Positions 1-13,366 are shown, numbered from the stretch's first letter. The stretch is 64,000 bases of DNA from Stercorarius parasiticus (GCA_013396915.1 VWZL01002577.1:835828-899827); one strand, 5' to 3'. The notes: generated by a model not told the origin, from the letters alone. Numbers and translations are program-made.

Positions 1-1116
1 AGTTGGAAGGACAATTAGCCACCAAAATCTTGAGAACTTTCTTTTAGTAATGCTGAAATGCATGCCTGTTTCATTATAATTCCCCTCAAATACAGAGGCA
101 ACATATTGAATACAAATGCATGTCGTGTTCTGTGCTTTTGAGTCTAATAACTGTAATTTATGAAATTATCTGACAATTTGGCCAAATTGGTCAATTTCAG
201 CCTTTTTCATTGTAGAATTAATCCATTAAGATTATTCTTTCGAAGTTCAGTTGTTGAATGTCTATAAAAGCCATGGCACAGCCAGGAATAACTTGTTTTG
301 TGTATTTTTCTAACAAGACAAACATTTAAAGACTGGAAAGCTGAATCGGTTGCAGTACATGGAATAAATGTTATCACTGGTTGAAAATGTATTAAGATAC
401 TTAATTCATAACAATGTCTGGGTTTGAGTCCTGATGAGTTTCTGTCTTCATCTACATAATGTCATTGTAGCTTTTCTCTGCTCTTTTTAACTGACCCATC
501 TTGATTTCAAGATGTCTATTGCCTGAGATTATTCCTTGTTTTGAAAAGGAAAAACACATAGCTTGAACAGGTTTCTAAATATTTCTAAGTACAAAAAAAA
601 TGTGTATTTGTAAAATTATAACTTACCAAAAGGTACTTATTGGAACTTGAACTCATCAACAAATACGTTAGAGAAGATCTTTAGGCTGAGTTCTGTAACA
701 CTGAATGACTTTGGCAGAAGGAGACCTTTTATCTTGGATATTGGAGTGATGAGCATGACGAATGAATATGAAAAACAAAACCTTTGGCTTGTTTTAGGGC
801 AAAATAGAAGCACAGAGAATCTGGGAAACAAATGTTTTAAAACCAAAGAGCCCTCCGTAGCAAAATGATTTGAAAAATTACATAAATTATTTGGAAAACT
901 ACCCGAGGAATCAGAATATTTTTATAGAAAGAACTCTTTATCCATGGAGCTGGCTGAAAATTCAGTGTCCTTGGCTCCTTGAAAAGTTAATCCCTTCTTC
1001 TTGATATAGCAATGAAAATTATGACAAACAGCTGTATATACAGAAAAGTATATTTTGTCATGATGAAGGAAAAAGTATCAGGGGATCTTGATTTTCAGAC
1101 AAAGTTACTATTTGGT

Positions 1117-1128
1117 GGGGGGGGGGGG
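1117..1128 (+). repeat. Poly-G run, 12 bases
   Basis: There are twelve consecutive G residues in otherwise AT-rich DNA. Long G runs are uncommon and prone to sequencing and replication slippage, so the exact length is uncertain. Confidence 0.85.
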
Positions 1129-2669
1129 AAGTCTTAGGCCTATGTCTCCATTCTTCTGTTACTTTGATGATTCAGTGAATAAAATATACTTAAAAATGGT
1201 ATCACATTGTTCCAATAGCACTACAGCTCTGATGTAGGAAATGGTTACAACAGAGGCATCTGTACAATAATTTACTTTTCCAGTATGGCCCGATGGTCGG
1301 GAGTTTGTAAACAGATCTAGATGCTTTTTGTCCTTATGAAGCGTACTGTATAAGTAGAAAGTCTAATGGGTTTGTCCTTGTTTCCAGAAGAAAATATCTT
1401 TTTTTACCTACACCCAGAGCTGGTCAGTAATGGTTGATTAAATCACAGTTTAGTTATGCAAGGGTCATTTCCTTTTTGAGGGAAAGTCCTTTATTTAGAA
1501 GAAGCCTGACCCAATGTATGTCCCAGAAACTTCTCTCTACAGGGGAAATCTTTATTTCTTAATGTTCATGTATTTGAAAGTACTCTTGTATACTTATCTT
1601 TGTTCCTGTAGTAAAAGAAGAATTCATTCAGCACTCTTTCCTCAGTCTTTCAGTATCTGTGGTGAGTCACAGTTAAAAATATTAAAGAGGATATTTATGA
1701 GAAAAGGGTAGTATTGGGAGTATTTGAGATATTCACCATAAATTCAGGATGAATTACAATACATAAAATGTATGTCAGATCCCATTCAGTCACTGAAGGA
1801 ATTTAATTTAGAAAGATGAATATATAAGGAACCCTCATGTGCTTCTGCAAAATAGGGGGTGAGAAACTGTACCCTTATGTCACAGATGAAATAAATGAGA
1901 ATTTATATTTGCAGGTGAAATTTGCTCTGTACGGTCTCCTCAGTACTAAAAGTAATTTTAATTTAATTTTCACAAAATTGCTTACAAAACATATGTCATT
2001 ATATAACCACATGACAGTATAATCACCATCATACACTTTAAAACTTATATTTTTGTGGTTCAAAACTACTATTAAGGATGGTTGGGGTTTTTGATTGTTC
2101 TTTTTTTTCTAGAACAGCCCCCCTCACCTGCTTGAAAAAACTCACAGATTTGAAAGTAACAAAACTAATTTGAGCCTGTATTCTGATGAGCCAGTACTAT
2201 CCTATGTTTACGTTCTCATGCTATATGCCTTTTTTTTGTTTTTTTTGAAAAACCTTTCCCTAAGGTATCCTTTAACATCTACTATATGTTGACATTCCCA
2301 TTGAATGATGTACATTAATCTACATACCTTTTTTTAGTCTCATGAAATTCTGAATTTTAGCAAAAATGTCTCTCACTCTCTTTCTTGGAAGAACACTGTT
2401 AACAAACCACAAAAACAATTTGGACACTGAAATGTCAACCTCATCCAAGATCCATGGATAAAACAGTCTTTATATTGTACATTGATTATAATATAAAGGG
2501 CTTTTTTTAAGCAGTTCATTTTTACCAGCTGTCAATATGTCTCATTCGCCATAAGAAACATAGCCCAAGACATATATTCAGAAATATAACTGTGTAGAAA
2601 GAGTAAAAACAGTTTTTATTAAGCTTTAGCCTGCCTGATGTTAAAAGTCAAGTGCTACTGTTTAGATGT

Positions 2670-2699
2670 ATTATTATTATTGTTGTTGTTGTTATTATT
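2670..2699 (+). repeat. Compound trinucleotide microsatellite (ATT/GTT)
   Basis: Four ATT-type units are followed by four GTT-type units and then two more ATT units. This interrupted simple repeat has no associated gene. Confidence 0.85.
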
Positions 2700-2777
2700 C
2701 CCAATAGTGTATTAGGGTTGCAAGTCAAAGATTCAGAATCCAGTAATTGCTAAACCCAAGACTAACTGCATGAGCCT

Positions 2778-2850
2778 GTTTCACCTTTCCCTCCTTTTCC
2801 TATTTCACCTTCCAGTTTCCTTTCCCTTTTCTCTGTATCCTCCTTCCAGG
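2778..2850 (+). repeat. Polypyrimidine-rich tract
   Basis: About 70 bases are mostly C and T on the plus strand with only scattered purines. Pyrimidine richness continues more weakly to about 2960. Such tracts can form triplex structures if mirror-symmetric, but I do not see a clean mirror repeat. Confidence 0.6.
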
Positions 2851-3488
2851 AAAATAAACTCAGGTATCTCCTTACCCCTCCACTTTCTACTACTTCTTTT
2901 GCCAAGCTGACCAGGACCAACAAGCTAGCATCTCTAACAGAGGACATTCCTGTTTATGCTCTTAGTTTGTGTATCTCTGGTGTTACAGTGTCTCACAAAA
3001 CTGGGGTAAAATTCCAAGATATTTAGAAAAAAAACCCACTTAGCAAATGTATCAAACAAATCAGCAAGTTTTTACTAACTTACCTGAGAACAGGTATTTC
3101 CTAGGTTTAAAATGTACCAACACTTTTATGAGAACAATAGCAAGCATATATGGTGGTGTCATGACCAGTGCCAAGACCTTCCTCCAAATAATGAAAGAAC
3201 TGGAGCTCTCGCATAATTTGAAAATTGGAGGTGGTGAAAGGACTGTTATCAAAAGAAGTGTTGGACCATTAATTGTAAGACATTAGTCTCAAAGTACTGT
3301 CCACGTCCATTCAGTAAAAATCACAAAAACAGTTCTACCCAGTTTTAGCTAAAGGAAGATGGGGATTATTTAAGTATTTGTAATAAAGCCAGCCAGCTAA
3401 AAAATCTATGGTTTTGGTTGGTGTTTGTTAGCCATAATTTATTAGTTATGCACATGATTTTCCTACTTTTTCACCTTACAGTGAAACA

Positions 3489-3522
3489 CACATACAAGTG
3501 TTTCTCACATACAAGTATTTCT
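3489..3522 (+). repeat. Tandem duplication of a 17-base unit
   Basis: The unit CACATACAAGTGTTTCT (3489-3505) is followed directly by a second copy (3506-3522) differing at one base. This is a head-to-tail two-copy duplication. Confidence 0.85.
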
Positions 3523-5571
3523 CTATAGAGGTATATATTTGGTGGAACATGAGACATTGCAGTTTTCTCAGTGTAATTTCTTCAATTAAAGTATTTTAGT
3601 AAACTAACTATTTTTAGCGAATAGCCAGAACAGAACTGCTGCCCCAGTCTTTCCTGTTTTGCTGGAATGATGGAATATGCTCCCTCTTTTTTAAGTCTTC
3701 AGGTCTGCAGAACATGCTTTGAGGGCTATAGCTTCAGATACCCCCTCCATCTGCATTCTTTATTCAACAAAGGTTTCTACCTGATGCCTGCACTTCCGTG
3801 GCCTGAGACATATGCTGGCCTAGTCTCCATCTGCCTGGGTGAGCTGAATGGCAAGGTCTGTTACGGTGCCTATTGCCAATCTAGGTGGCATCTTGAGGCT
3901 CTTTAGAACTGTTTAAGGAGTCATCACTGACATGAGCCTGCACAGACATGGAGATTGCACTTGTCATAGCGGTGTTTGTTACACCAGAAGGATGGGGAGA
4001 GGAGCGGGATACACACTTACCCTTTTTGTCTGCTTGCGTTAGCAGAACGGAGCATACTTGGGAGACCACAGTCCTTGCTAGCAGCCAGCGAGTGTTGCTA
4101 CCACATTAGACATGGAAGGTGGTGGATCTACTTGAATTATGATTACAGCTACAGCTTTTACTTGTAACAGTTCACAGAAGCCTAGACCCAACCCTCTGTG
4201 TAACCTCTCTGGGATGCAAATGTGATGGGAATTTCTGAACTTCAGTAATGCCTCAAAAACATGAAGATAGGAGCTAGTGCATAACTGGAGTCCTCTGAGA
4301 AACATTTGACTGCTTTTGCTTGATTAAGTGAAAACAGAACTGTCTTGAGGGGCCCATTATAATGATATCCATCAGATGTTAAAGGAATTAGATCAGAAGG
4401 GAAGAGGGTGGTAACACTAGCACTCAGTGTTGCCAGTCCAACCAGACTCAAAACAGCTGCAAGCTAAACGTTATTCACACCATTCAGGCCTTGAAGACCT
4501 TTTCAGATATGTCAAGTTTTCCAGTCCCTAAAAAGCCAGTTCTTCTGCCATGTGGTTCCTGGTTTACACTGGAGACAGTTTGACTCATCACTAAATTATC
4601 TTCAACATGTAATATTGAAGGGATTATAAATAAATCCCTTTAAAACTATTAATGCCATTGCATATTGTGTTATTTCATTTCCTCAAATTTATATATTTTA
4701 CTGTTAAAAAAACCATAGATCAGTAGAAAAATATATATGGATGTAAAAACAGATGTGTACTGGACTTATGGTTCCATGGATCTTGTAAATCAGCATAATT
4801 GTAATTAAATTATCTGAGTTAGAACTCATTCTTATTTGACTAGACAGAATGCAGTTTTGGACCTGGCAGAAGCATCTGGATTAATCTTAAATTCCCCTGA
4901 CACTGCAATTTTTAACCAATTAATTCTAATATGATAATACTCAGAAAGGAATTTTTCTTTTTCCTCATGCTTCTGCAACTGTGCTGAAGTTTGATAACAT
5001 TATTTGAATAAATTGTATGCTAAAGGAAATATGGTCTGGCAGAAGGCTCGGTTTATTTGATCTACTGGTGTTTCAGAATCTTTCAGTAGCTTACAGCTTA
5101 ATGTTCTTTTGTACATTGACTAGGAAGTGTGAATTTTGCACAACTGGATTTACCCAGCCCTTTACACTGAGAGGGTTTTTACAATGCGTTTGCAGGTAAT
5201 TTGCCATCTTAAAAAAATCTGAAACATCTGTCTTGGTAATGAGCTGACTTCAATCTAAAAGAACTATGAAAGCTAAGTTAAAAGAAAGTAATGTACAACA
5301 GAACAAAAGACACTTATGACAATGGTTTTGGAATGTAGTTACATTATTCATTTTGAGTATCCTAAATGATATGATTCATTTTCTGTCTTTTTTCAACACT
5401 TCCATACACTGCAACCTTGCTTGTACTTCATGAATATTTATATGGTCAATGGGTTTTTTTGTTGTTCAGGTTTATTGAACAAAAGCTGTCTCTGAGACAC
5501 ACACACATAAAAATGGAACAACCCAATTAAAAATTCCCATGACATGAAATAATACTAGATAGCTAGATCAC

Positions 5572-7190
5572 CTACAAGTAAGTCAAAAGGTCATCAGTCT
5601 GGAGCAAGGAAGACTTGCCCTTGATGGAGGAGAATGATGTTAGGAAACGCTAAAACAAAATGAACATAGATAAATCCTTGTGGCCTGACGAGCCGTACCC
5701 ACAAGTGCTGAGGAAGCAGACTGATGTCACTAGGAGGCCATTCTCAACTGTCTTTGAAAGGTCATGGTAATCAGGAGATGTTACTAAAGACTAGAAGAAT
5801 GTAAACATCACCTCTATGTTCAAGAAGGGCCAGAAGGGAGATGCAGGGAACCACAGCCAGGGCAGTCTGTACTTAATCCCTAAGCAGGTGATGGACCAAG
5901 TAATCCTGGAGCCCATGTCCACATACATGAAGGACAAGGAGATGATCAGGAGCAGTGAGAATGGGTCTGCAGTGGGGAAATCATACTTTTCCAACCTGAC
6001 AGCATTCTGCAATGAGCTGACTAGCTTGATGGATAAGGGAGAGCACTGGATGTAGTTCACCTTGACTTTAGTAAGGTTTTTGACACTGTTTCTGATACCA
6101 TCCTTGTAGACAAGCTGACAAAATACGCATTAGGTAAGTGCACATTCCGATGGACTCAGAACTGGCTGAAAGGCTGGGCCCAGAGGGTTGTCATCAGTGG
6201 CACAAAGACCAGTTGGAGACCACTCATTATCAGTGCACATTAGGGATCAATTCTGCTTACCATTTCCATTAATGACCTAGGGAATGGGACAGAGAGCAGC
6301 TTCAACAATTTTGGTGATGGTATAAAAGTGGGAAAAGTAACTGATACACCAGATGGGTATACTGCCATTCAGAAGGACCTCAACGGACTGGAGAACTTAC
6401 ATCAATCTCATTAAATTCAACAAAGTGAAGTGCCCAGTTTGCACCTGGGGAAGAATAACCCCATGTTCCAGTAAAGGCTCTGGACTCACCATCTGGAAAG
6501 CGGTTCTGCAGAGGTGGACCTTGGTGTCGTGACAGACAACAGACTGACAATGAGTCAGCAACGTGCCCTCACAGCAAAGAAGTTCAGTGGAATTCTGGGC
6601 TGCATTAGGCAGAGCATTGCCAGAAGATTGAGGGAGGTGACCTTTCCACTCTGCTCAGCCCTGGTGTGACACATCTGGAATGTCCAGTCCAGTGCTGGGC
6701 TCCCCAGTGTAAGAGAAGCAGGTACATACTGGATTGGTTCTAACAAAGGGACATGAAGGTGATTAAGGGACTGAAACATCTGTCCTACGAGAAGAGGCTG
6801 AGAGAGCTGAGACTGTTCATCCTGTAGTGGAGAAGACTCAGTTAGATCTTACCTATGTGTATGAATACCCAATGGGGCAAAATTAAGATGAGGTAGGCAG
6901 TCTTTTTTCAGTGGCACCCCATAATAGGACAAGAGGCAATGGGCACAAATTAAAACACATGAAATTCCATCTGAACACAAGAAAATTTTTTTTTTCTTTT
7001 TTTTTACTGTGAGAATGATCAAACACTGGAACAGGTTGCCCAGAGAGACTGTGCAGTCTACATTCATGAAGATATGCAAAACCAGACTGAACATGGTCCT
7101 GGGCAAACTGCTCATCCCGCTTGAGTAGGCAGAGGTTGGACTAGTCAATCTCAAGAGCTCCTTTTCAACCTCAGCAGTTCTGTGATTCTG
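5572..7190 (+). mobile_element. CR1 LINE, 5'-truncated, plus strand, old
   Basis: This is a long remnant of a CR1-type non-LTR retrotransposon. It begins in the region before the reverse transcriptase palm and ends with the CR1 3' signature and a decayed octamer tail (TTCTGTGATTCTG at 7178-7190). Most of the reverse-transcriptase coding region is present in order but broken by stops and frameshifts, and the tail has only about one and a half octamers, so the copy is old. The 5' boundary is approximate (within about 30 bases). A T-rich insertion lies near 6987-7006. No target-site duplication was seen, which is normal for CR1. Confidence 0.93.
5640..7100 (+). pseudogene. CR1 reverse-transcriptase remnant
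   Basis: This is the decayed coding region of the plus-strand CR1. A 79-codon open piece at 5816-6055 carries an early RT block starting MFKKGQKGD. Motif A is readable at 6061-6087 as LDFSKVFDT, in a different frame from the preceding block and after an in-frame TAG. Motif C is readable at 6310-6321 as FGDG where CR1 enzymes have FADD, so the second catalytic aspartate is lost. A C-terminal region with the WNRLP-type block follows near 7029-7043 (CACTGGAACAGGTTGCCC). The product would be inactive. Domain order and spacing match CR1, so the assignment is secure even though no frame is intact. Confidence 0.88.
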
Positions 7191-10100
7191 CTATTTTTTC
7201 CCCTACACATTGCCAATGCTCTACTTAGGCTTTTAATGTTTTCTAAACACCAATTCAATGATTTTTCCTGAATGTACATTTGAAATTGAGCCAGAGAAAG
7301 AGGATATATATAATAGGAACTATAAAATACCTTGGAGGCATAAAATTTCAGCAATAAAAACTGATGCATAGTCTTATTAGACATGACACTGTCTGGGGAC
7401 AAAACCACCCTATTGTGTAGCTGTCCAATGTAGATAGTTATATTCTGACAAATATCAAAATTACCTAGTTTGGGGATCAATAAAATGTTCATTTTCTTTC
7501 AGCTGTATACGCGGATCTCAGCAACTCAAAATGTTGGGAACTGAATCTGTTTCCTCTCTCCAAATTTTCAAATTTAAACTGTGAACATCTAAGTTAGTAT
7601 TAAGAGTTTCCTATAGGGGGCTATATTTATGTACACCACAGACTGGATAGCTGAGCTATATGACTTCCAGAAAACACCAATGAAATGAGAATAGTTGTTT
7701 AAACAGTGTACAGTTTTAAAATGAATGAAAGACCTAATATGTGACATGCTGGTCACAATTGGCAACAAGCAGTCTTTCAATAATAAAAGATGTTTGTTTT
7801 TTATCAAACCTAGGTTCTGTACCTGCCCCTGTGTGCCTTTTACTTTGATCATGTACTGCCATTGGTTTCGTCATCCTTGACTTTGGATATTGTTGTATTC
7901 TAATACAGCGGATGTAAAGAGCTAATTCATTTATTTTAATCATAATTGTTCATCACAGAGGATGTCTCACTGAAACCAACTTAGTTTATTTTAAAAAAGA
8001 AAAACCAGGTCAAGACAATAAGGAATAAAAAGCCCATGACCCTTCTACTTCTTTTTCTGTCTCCTTCAAATTTCAGAAGTTGAGGTCTTCTGACTTTTTA
8101 CAACTCTCCATAAAACCTACATCGTTCTCAAAGCACAAATCAGCCCCAATTTTCTATTTCCTTCACTAATGACACAGTACAATTCATAAAGCTTGGCTTT
8201 TATTCTGTCTGTATTAGACACTGATGGAGGGTCTACCAGCATTGTGTGCTTGATTTCTTTCCCCAAATATAGGCACTCATGCCCCTAGCTGTCCCTTCTG
8301 GCTCTCAGTGGCTGCTCCAAAGGGCAGACATTTTCTGTAGGTCCTGTGCTGCATCTGGTAGCCCCAGGTTGCCTCAGGCAGCCCAGAGAATCTCAGGGAC
8401 AGTTAAATACCTGTGTTTAGGTAATGAATTGATCCCTTGGATTCAGTGTATGAAAGTAAGACATCTTTCCATCTGTGATACTTGCTCCTCCTTTTTGTAA
8501 TAATCTTGCAGTTAATTCCAGTCATCAGAAACCCAGTGCTGCCTACCACAGGCCAGATTTAAGAAAAAGATAGTTCAGCGGAGCTGTGAAGCCCTGAAGA
8601 AATTATTCCATTTCAAAGCATACTAAGACAAGCCAATTTAGCAGTCCACAGATGTACTCAACTGTCTGGACTGGCACAACTGTGGAAACGCACCATGACT
8701 CCTTCCTCACAGAAGTACCCAGGGTATGCAGGGGCATGTGCACCAGCCCCGTCTCCTTCAGACATGGCCAGTGTGAGGCCGGGGACGCAAGCTTCGGGGT
8801 ATACCAGAGAGTACATCTACTCTGCAGAGTAAATGCAGATTATAGGCTTTCTCAGCAATATATAAATAAATAAACAATCCAACATTCCTTTAAATCTTCA
8901 TCACTTAAAGGATTTTGTCAAACATCTGAGAAAACATACCACTGATTGTGACTTAACAAGTGGAGTTTCACAGAAATGCCCTGTAAACCTACTTAGGATT
9001 GATAAGCAATGTGGTTCAAATAAGCTATATTGTAGGCTGGAGTGTACAAGTGCAAAAGTGCAGAGAAATTGTATCTTTTGTAGAGATTCTCAGGTAATGT
9101 TTAGAAAAACTTAGTCCCGTGATGTTCATACCTCACAGTTTTGAAACCTGTGAGCTGTAGATTTCCATATGGAAGAAAGGAACTACCGTTCCACAAAGGG
9201 AAACAGATTAAAATCATCTGGAGTTATAAGAAAACAGAAAAAAAACAGCTTTAAGGGAACAGAAATTATTGGTAAGAGAGCAATTTGGCACAGTTATAGT
9301 AAAATAGTACCTTAAGCAGTATCATTAGAATAGGTGCTGAAGTTTCCAATTCCCTTTCATAATGATGTAAATTAAAAAAAAATAAATAAATTGTGAAAGT
9401 AGTAACATCAGTCTGAATAATTTTCCAAGCTGATCAATTTCAAATGTCAAAAATGCTTTTTATATGCTTAAGTACAGCTTGTTCTACCCCAAGCACAATG
9501 TTTAAATCCATACAATTTCTGTACTATTACCTATTTCTAAAAGTGCAATTATAGGTCACATTATTCTGCCTCCTGACCAACTTTCTTTACTATTTAGTTG
9601 GCAGGACGTCTTATGGTTGAGGCATGAGACTGAAAATTGATAAATGGAGGAGGTTTTTTCAGTTTGGCAAAGTCTTTCTGGCTTTTCTCCGTTATTTGGA
9701 CTGAGAAAACCAGCAGATTAAACTAGCTGTTTGCAGAATAGTTTGGGCCCAGATAGGGAAAAATTGCATGCTTACAACATGGGACTCAAACTAAGCGAGC
9801 TGCACAAAGATGATAGCCAAGAGGCAAAGTTTCTTAACTTAGAATGCAACTCTGTAAATGACACCCTGACTGCTCATTATCTGACCTGAGGTCACCAACA
9901 CCTTGCTGTTACAGCCAGCCTCACTAGCTCAAGTTGCCGTCAGGCAAAAGTCTCTTCATCTACTTCCACTGTACAGTTTTTATCTCCTCAAACCTCAAGA
10001 CTTGATATAGGAAGTAGGAATAACTACAGAGATCTTTTAACTAGCAAAACACAGAATACTTAAAGGAAGAATCATGCAGTTTTCTAATCCTAATTTGCAT

Positions 10101-12788
10101 CACAGGTGGATATCAATTTCAATTTATGTCTACAAGTGATTGGAGAAGTAAAATAATATTTTTAATAATGTAAGAATTATTACAGCAATATAGCATTGAT
10201 AAGCATGCTAAAAAGAAAAGCTGAGCCACTGAAAACAGAGGAAAGCATTTCCTTTTGACAACAATGAAGTTTCATTTGGTCGACTAATTTACAAATCCAT
10301 AACTATGTTTGAGTTATCTGAACAAGTTCTGCTGTTTTCTACCAACATGTCCATTTTCCTTGTTATCTAGTTTTTCAGCCTTGGAAAGCATCTAGTTTTA
10401 TAGCTTTCTACTTTGCAATCTGAAATGTTATAAATGAGAGTTTTGTCCTCAGCTCTTGTCTCAACATAAATTCAGAATATTTTAAAACTTTTGAGTGTGC
10501 ACATTCTAAAACAGACAAAATGATTCACTCCTTCCTTCATGAAATGGATAATTTGTCTTCATTCAGATGATAAGGTCAAGTATGAAGTAATCCACTCACT
10601 ATTGCATACTGACAGAAAGGTTGGGTTTTTTTTTTTTAACTCTGCGTATTTTATGGTACTAGGTTGTAAATCACAGGAACAATAAACAGCGGAAGTAACA
10701 TTGCCCTTTAATTGGGGGGTAAGTCATTCTAATTATTAAATCTGAATCAGACAGTAGATGAATGACATTATTATCCATTGCTCCTAGTGAGCAACTTCCA
10801 ATGTGAAGATTGGATCGAGGTTTGGGAGGGTTTGTTGGGGGAAAGTAGCATTCAATGAGACAAAGCATGCACTGTTAGGTCCAGCTGACATAATCTGTTC
10901 TCTCAAATAATCATGAAATGGTTACCTCTTTGAGTGAAGAAAAGAGCAATTTGTGATTATTAAGTGAGACATTCTCATACGGTTCTGCTCCAAAAGACTA
11001 ACAATAATTCTTGGATTTATAAGAATTACAGAATGTCCATAGATGAGGTTGATTATCAAACAATGGATTAAATCATGCTTGTCACAAAGCTCGATGTTGC
11101 CACATTGGTGCATTGATTAATGGTATTTGGCAACTCTCTGAATGGCCATTTGCCATTCATTCATGGGTGCCCTCTGGAGTATAATATGAGAGTGACCTGT
11201 TGGGAAAAGGATTTTTTTTTCATCTGTTCATTGTTACTACTGTAGTAACAGAGAAACACTGTGGGTGGGTGAAGTCAAGACTTTAAGTTATCTATTTCAT
11301 AGTCCACATAAATTGAGAAGGGGGGAAAACTAAGGAAAAACAAGTTGCAACCAAGACAGTACAATGTGGTAGTTTAAATCATAATTCTAGATGACCCAAT
11401 TGTTTCCTTCACAGCACTGTGTCATATGATTAAAAATAATTGGGGCATTGATAATTTCTTTTGATACAGATACATAAATTTCAGATCGAAATTTCAATCT
11501 TTCATTCTGAACCTTAGAGGTCTATGGGAAAGATTACATCAGTTCCTGTCACAGCTTAGAGTGATGGGGAGAAATACGGTCTGCCTCTCCTTCCCTCCAT
11601 ACCTCTCAGCAGCAAGGGTGGCCATCTCTCAGACATGCTCTGGGTGGGGTGTAGAGGTTTTCTTTGCCCTCCCTCTTTGCCTACCCTAGTGAGTAGTGAA
11701 GGATGGAGCAGAGAAAATCCCAAGTGGTTTTGCTTGCATGAGCAGCTTGAGTCTATTGGGCTTTCCTCCTACATTGTATTCTCTGACAGTGAGTTTGGAT
11801 GAACTCTCATGAGCAGAGAATTATTGATTCAACAATATATCAAATTTTAAATCTAAATTGACATATCTGAAAAAAAAAGTCATTTTATCTCTGGAATAAG
11901 GCAGACTTAATTCTACATGTATTCCTTTTTTCAAGTTTCATGCAAGCTTCTGCCTGAAATCAAAAATTGCACTCTAGTTGAGATCTGAAATTGAACATCA
12001 CTTATTTGAGTTGTGTTCACCTGACAATTGGATGACATTTCATACACTTCTAGGTTTTTCAAGGAGCTGGAGACAAATATCCAAGCCAGTTGGAATCCAT
12101 ATCAAACACTGAAGAATCTTGTCATCATATGGGCACTTCGAAGGACAAGAAAGGGGGATTATTTAATGTCATTATTTCTTCTTATCCTCTGCAATTCTCC
12201 TGCAGTTCCATTCTCATTTTTTTGCTGGTTGCACTATTACTGTATTAATTCATTTAGTAGCACTGTCCATAGAGATTTCGCTTATTAATTCTCACTTTCT
12301 GTAATTCCCTGGGCTAGTTGTTATGCTTCCGAGGCATGCTTAAGCCAACATAAATCTAACAATTAGGGTCACCCAACTGAGATGCTGAAACAGAGAAGTA
12401 ACACTTACTTCAGGTCTCCAGTGTTGACGCATAATGGAGGGTTACTTTTCAGTAACTCAGTCAGTCACTTTCCAGATACCTGGCACAATAAACATATGAA
12501 TGTCCATGTTTCCTTTCATCCATGGACTTCTTCAGGAAGAAAGTAGCTACACAGGAGTTATAGAGGAGAGAAGCTGTAGTCTGCACACAGACTGGTCTCC
12601 CTTCTGAGTAGGCTGACAATATTTTGTGGCAAGCCAGTATTTCCTGTGCACCACATGGGAAGTCAACCTACAAATCTTTACACTGCTGTCTCAAAGTTGC
12701 TTTTAACACACTTATTTTTCTTGTTGATAAACACTTTTGTTTCCATTCAAAACAGAATGACTTACATTGAATGGTGCCTACTGTACAC
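7191..12788. other. Unique non-coding DNA
   Basis: No transposon or gene is recognisable. The stretch is AT-rich with short homopolymers. A slightly GC-richer part at about 8270-8820 has short open frames on the plus strand that resemble nothing I know. A CTCF-like site lies at 11167-11180. Confidence 0.55.
11167..11180 (-). promoter_or_regulatory. CTCF-core-like motif
   Basis: Read on the minus strand this is ACTCCAGAGGGCAC. It agrees with the usual vertebrate CTCF core (CCASYAGRKGGCRS) at 12 of 14 positions by my hand alignment. This is a motif match only and occupancy is unknown. Matches of this strength also arise by chance. Confidence 0.3.
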
Positions 12789-13340
12789 ATAGAATAGAAG
12801 CATAGAATCATAGAATGTGTTGGGTTGGAAGAGACCTTTAAAGGTCATCTAGTCCAACCCCCCTGCAGTAAGCAGGGACATCTTTAACTAGATCAGGTTG
12901 CTCAGAGCCTCATCAAGCCTGACCTTGAATGTCTCCAGGGATGGGGCCTCCACCACATCTCTGGGCAACCTGTTCCAGTGCCTCACCACCCACATTGTAA
13001 AGAACTTCTTCCTAATGTCTGATCTAAACCTACCCTGCTCTAGTTTAAAACCATTGCCCCTCATCCTATCGCTACATGTCCTTGCAAACAGCCCCTCCCC
13101 AGCTTTCTTGTAGGTCCCCTTTAGGTACGGGAAGGCCGCTATAAGGTCTCCCCAGAGCCTTCTCTTCTCCGGGCTGAACAACCCCAACTCTCTCAGCCTG
13201 TCGTCATAGGAGAGGTTCTCCAGCCCTCTCATCTTCTTTGTGGCCCTCCTCTGGACCCGCTCCAACAGGTCCATGTCCTTCTTGTGCTGAGGGCTCCAGA
13301 GCTGGACACAGTACTCCAGGTAGGGTCTCACAAGAGCAGG
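12789..13340 (-). mobile_element. CR1 LINE 3' end, minus strand
   Basis: The plus strand reads in from the CR1 octamer tail (ATAGAATAGAAGCATAGAATCATAGAAT at 12789-12816, shown as separate imperfect units) and then the complement of the 3' UTR (TTGGAAGAGACC). The coding remnant of the reverse-transcriptase C-terminus follows. The element is truncated at its 5' side at about 13340, where a TTTCC-type microsatellite starts. The long intact frame inside suggests a relatively young copy. Confidence 0.96.
12888..13331 (-). pseudogene. CR1 reverse-transcriptase C-terminal fragment, open
   Basis: An uninterrupted frame of 147 codons covers the C-terminal end of the CR1 ORF2 protein and runs to its natural stop. 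It starts at residues reading [15 protein letters not shown], includes the block [16 protein letters not shown], and ends in the [18 protein letters not shown] region. The methionine is simply the first one inside the truncated copy. The catalytic palm and the endonuclease domain are absent, so it has no retrotransposition activity. Its openness reflects recent insertion rather than selection. Confidence 0.92.
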
Positions 13341-13366
13341 TTCATTTCTTTCCTTTCTTTCCTTTA
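13341..13366 (+). repeat. TTTCC-type microsatellite
   Basis: Short units of TTTC and TTTCC directly abut the 5'-truncated end of the minus-strand CR1. The repeat may mark the original insertion site, since the junction is immediate. Confidence 0.75.

Larger units (their letters stand above)
1..5571. other. Unique AT-rich non-coding DNA
   Basis: No gene or recognisable transposon could be supported here. The stretch is AT-rich with scattered T and A homopolymers, one G12 run (1117-1128), an ATT/GTT microsatellite (2670-2699), a long pyrimidine-rich strand (2778-2850) and a 17-base tandem duplication (3489-3522). Open frames on both strands are short (60-89 codons) and overlap one another, as expected by chance. 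It may be intron or intergenic DNA. Confidence 0.6.
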
